Of a stretch of DNA of 7,323 bases, positions 5,846 to 7,323 are shown in pieces. Each line of letters opens with the position of its first letter. Positions within the stretch are counted from its first letter, which is position 1. A program made the position numbers and the translations under genes. The DNA lies in assembly GCA_910579415.1 (NCBI GenBank), contig CAJTUY010000064.1, positions 1 through 7,323 of the forward strand, written 5' to 3'. The DNA comes from an uncultured Clostridia bacterium (GTDB taxonomy: Bacteria > Bacillota > Clostridia > UBA1381). Under the pieces are notes generated by a model. That model was not told the origin of the DNA and did no database searches. It saw nothing but the letters and a program-made list of their open reading frames with translations.

Positions 5846-7323
5846 ATGTGTAAAAAAATGAGTTACATTCAAAAAAGAAAGTGCCAAAAAATAGTATCAA
5901 CTGTAATGACGCTGTTTTGTTCTTTGAGCTTTATAGCACCTGTCGCATATGCGTCGGGTCACAATGGAGAATATCCTATTGCAGAGCTTACATTGGGTAA
6001 TTCTTTCGGAATGAAGAATATTCAAAGGATAGGCTGGGGAGATATTGGCGATTACGGCACAAGGCTTGTGCGGGATGGCAGAGAATGTCTAAAGCTCAAT
6101 AAGGAGGGTTCAAAAACGCTTTTTGTCTACGTTGATGTAAATAATAAGATGCTTTATGAACCGAAAGATGCAAGGGTAGGCGTAGAAGTAGACTATTTCG
6201 ATGAGGGACATGGAAAATTTACAATAACCTACGACGGATTAACGGGGAATTTTACGGACGGCGAAATAGTACAGCTTGAAGATACGGGCGAATGGAAAAC
6301 ACATACCTTTTATCTTTACGACGCTGAATTTGCAAATGGCTTTTGGGCTACCGGAGGAGCATGGGATTTCAGAATCGGGGAATGGTCGGAGGTCATGGGA
6401 ATGACAAACGAAGATGTTATTTTAGGAGGAATAAGAGTGAGTCAGGGATATTACGAACACGAGGTTAATGTTATTGCGTCAACCGAACATACGGGTAATA
6501 TATTTGATACCGCAGATGAAAAGGTATTTAATCTTAATATGGAAAACAACACAGCCGCACAGCAGGAAACACTGGTCGAATATACAGTGACGGATATTTA
6601 TGGAAATGCTGTTGAAACGGGGGAACTTAAAAAATCCGTAAAAGGCAAAGAGAAAACGGACGAAAAGCTTACAATAAAAACATCAAAAAATGGTGTATAT
6701 GTATTAAATCTGAAAGTTACAACAACAGGTCCGAATGAATTGCCCGTTACATATGAAGAGCAGCAGGACTTTTCCGTGATGAACAAATTTAAAGAGGGCG
6801 AAAAATTAAATGAAACTCTCGGAACGGCAGGTCATACCTCGTGGGGACATGATGTGTATAAATCGATGGAGCTTATTACCGCCGCAGGTATGGGTGCATG
6901 GCGCGATGAGTACGGCTGGGATGTAGTTGAGAGGGCAAAAGGCGATTATAAGAAATCAGATATGCACGATGAAAATGTAAACGCTATGTATAATGCCGGA
7001 GTATATCCACTGTTTATAGCTTGCTATGGCAATCCCATATATGACGAATACAGGTCTGTACCACAAACTGATGAGGGAATAAAAGCATACGCAAAATACG
7101 CGGCTTTTCTGGCAGAGCAGTATAAAGGGAAAATTAAGGCGATAGAGATATGGAATGAATATAACATTGCTCCGTTTAACCCTAATATGCTTGATGCAGA
7201 GCATTATGTAAAAATGCTCAAGGCTTGTTATCAGGAAATAAAGAAGGTTAATCCTGATATTCCGGTGATAGGAATAGATTGTGCGGGCGTGGATATTGAT
7301 TTTATGAAAAAGGTATTTGACGC
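5846..7323 (+). CDS. Secreted multidomain glycoside hydrolase, clan GH-A type, 3'-truncated
   Basis: The frame is open from the ATG at 5846 to the window end (492 codons plus two bases), so the C-terminus is missing. Residues 1-36 are a long Sec signal peptide with a basic start (MCKKMSYIQKRK), a hydrophobic core and AYA before Ser37. Residues ~37-203 look like a beta-sandwich, carbohydrate-binding-like domain (VEVDYFDEGHGKFTITYDG). Residues ~210-305 look like an Ig-like linker domain (YTVTDIYGNAVETGELKKS). From ~312 a TIM-barrel glycosidase begins: LGTAGHTSWGHDVYKSMELI, then WRDEYGWDVVERAKGDY (from residue 352). The motif IEIWNEYN (433-440) contains the Asn-Glu pair of clan GH-A, with Glu438 (codon 7157-7159) the probable acid/base. 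The nucleophile should lie beyond the window. It most resembles GH39/GH5-like enzymes, but family and substrate are uncertain. It is divergent from the AraC-type gene and probably activated by it. Confidence 0.85.
   Translation, partial: MCKKMSYIQKRKCQKIVSTVMTLFCSLSFIAPVAYASGHNGEYPIAELTLGNSFGMKNIQRIGWGDIGDYGTRLVRDGRECLKLNKEGSKTLFVYVDVNNKMLYEPKDARVGVEVDYFDEGHGKFTITYDGLTGNFTDGEIVQLEDTGEWKTHTFYLYDAEFANGFWATGGAWDFRIGEWSEVMGMTNEDVILGGIRVSQGYYEHEVNVIASTEHTGNIFDTADEKVFNLNMENNTAAQQETLVEYTVTDIYGNAVETGELKKSVKGKEKTDEKLTIKTSKNGVYVLNLKVTTTGPNELPVTYEEQQDFSVMNKFKEGEKLNETLGTAGHTSWGHDVYKSMELITAAGMGAWRDEYGWDVVERAKGDYKKSDMHDENVNAMYNAGVYPLFIACYGNPIYDEYRSVPQTDEGIKAYAKYAAFLAEQYKGKIKAIEIWNEYNIAPFNPNMLDAEHYVKMLKACYQEIKKVNPDIPVIGIDCAGVDIDFMKKVFD
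5906..5920 (+). promoter_or_regulatory. Intragenic third copy of the putative operator
   Basis: ATGACGCTGTTTTGT here is identical over 15 bases to operator site 2 at 5705-5719, 201 bp upstream. It lies in codons 21-25 of the secreted glycosidase (Met-Thr-Leu-Phe-Cys of the signal peptide). It may be a downstream operator for looping or a roadblock, or a coincidence of codon choice. Confidence 0.4.

Noticed and set aside
1..7323. CRISPR array, tRNA or rRNA genes, insertion sequence ends, toxin-antitoxin or phage-defence genes
   Set aside because: No regularly spaced repeats, tRNA-like folds, transposase motifs or recognisable defence domains were found on either strand.

Overview
The base composition (AT-rich, AT-richest between genes), the strong AGGAGG-type ribosome binding sites and the protein families point to a low-GC Firmicute, most likely an anaerobic gut Clostridia/Ruminococcus-type bacterium that degrades plant polysaccharides. 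This is inferred from style and content; there is no marker gene.

Left part (1-1597, + strand): the 3' end of an NlpC/P60 cysteine peptidase gene, followed by a complete gene for a small exported protein that I do not recognise. That gene has its own near-consensus sigma-A promoter and a perfect 12-bp-stem terminator. NlpC/P60 proteins of this type often occur in the transfer modules of Gram-positive conjugative elements, so this part may be the tail of an integrated element. No integrase, relaxase or att site is visible.

Right part (1622-7323): a carbohydrate-use locus built around a divergent control region. On the minus strand, an AraC-family activator gene (5590-4730) is followed after 18 bases by a 1029-residue GH106-like glycoside hydrolase with no signal peptide, so probably cytoplasmic. 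On the plus strand, a secreted multidomain glycoside hydrolase of clan GH-A type starts at 5846 and runs off the window. The likely logic is that the secreted enzyme acts on a polysaccharide outside the cell, fragments are imported by a transporter not in this window, the cytoplasmic enzyme processes them, and the AraC protein senses a product.

The most interesting part is the 255-bp divergent region (5591-5845). It holds two back-to-back extended -10 promoters whose -10 boxes mirror each other. It also holds two copies of a 15-base motif exactly 31 bp apart, the second directly abutting the -35 region of the secreted-enzyme promoter. That is the expected geometry of an AraC-type activator site. 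A third copy, identical over 15 bases to the promoter-proximal one, lies inside the signal-peptide codons of the activated gene, 201 bp downstream. I see no evidence for a wholly new class of system; the rest is a conventional polysaccharide-utilisation fragment beside a probable mobile-element end. Gaps between genes are all under 300 bases.
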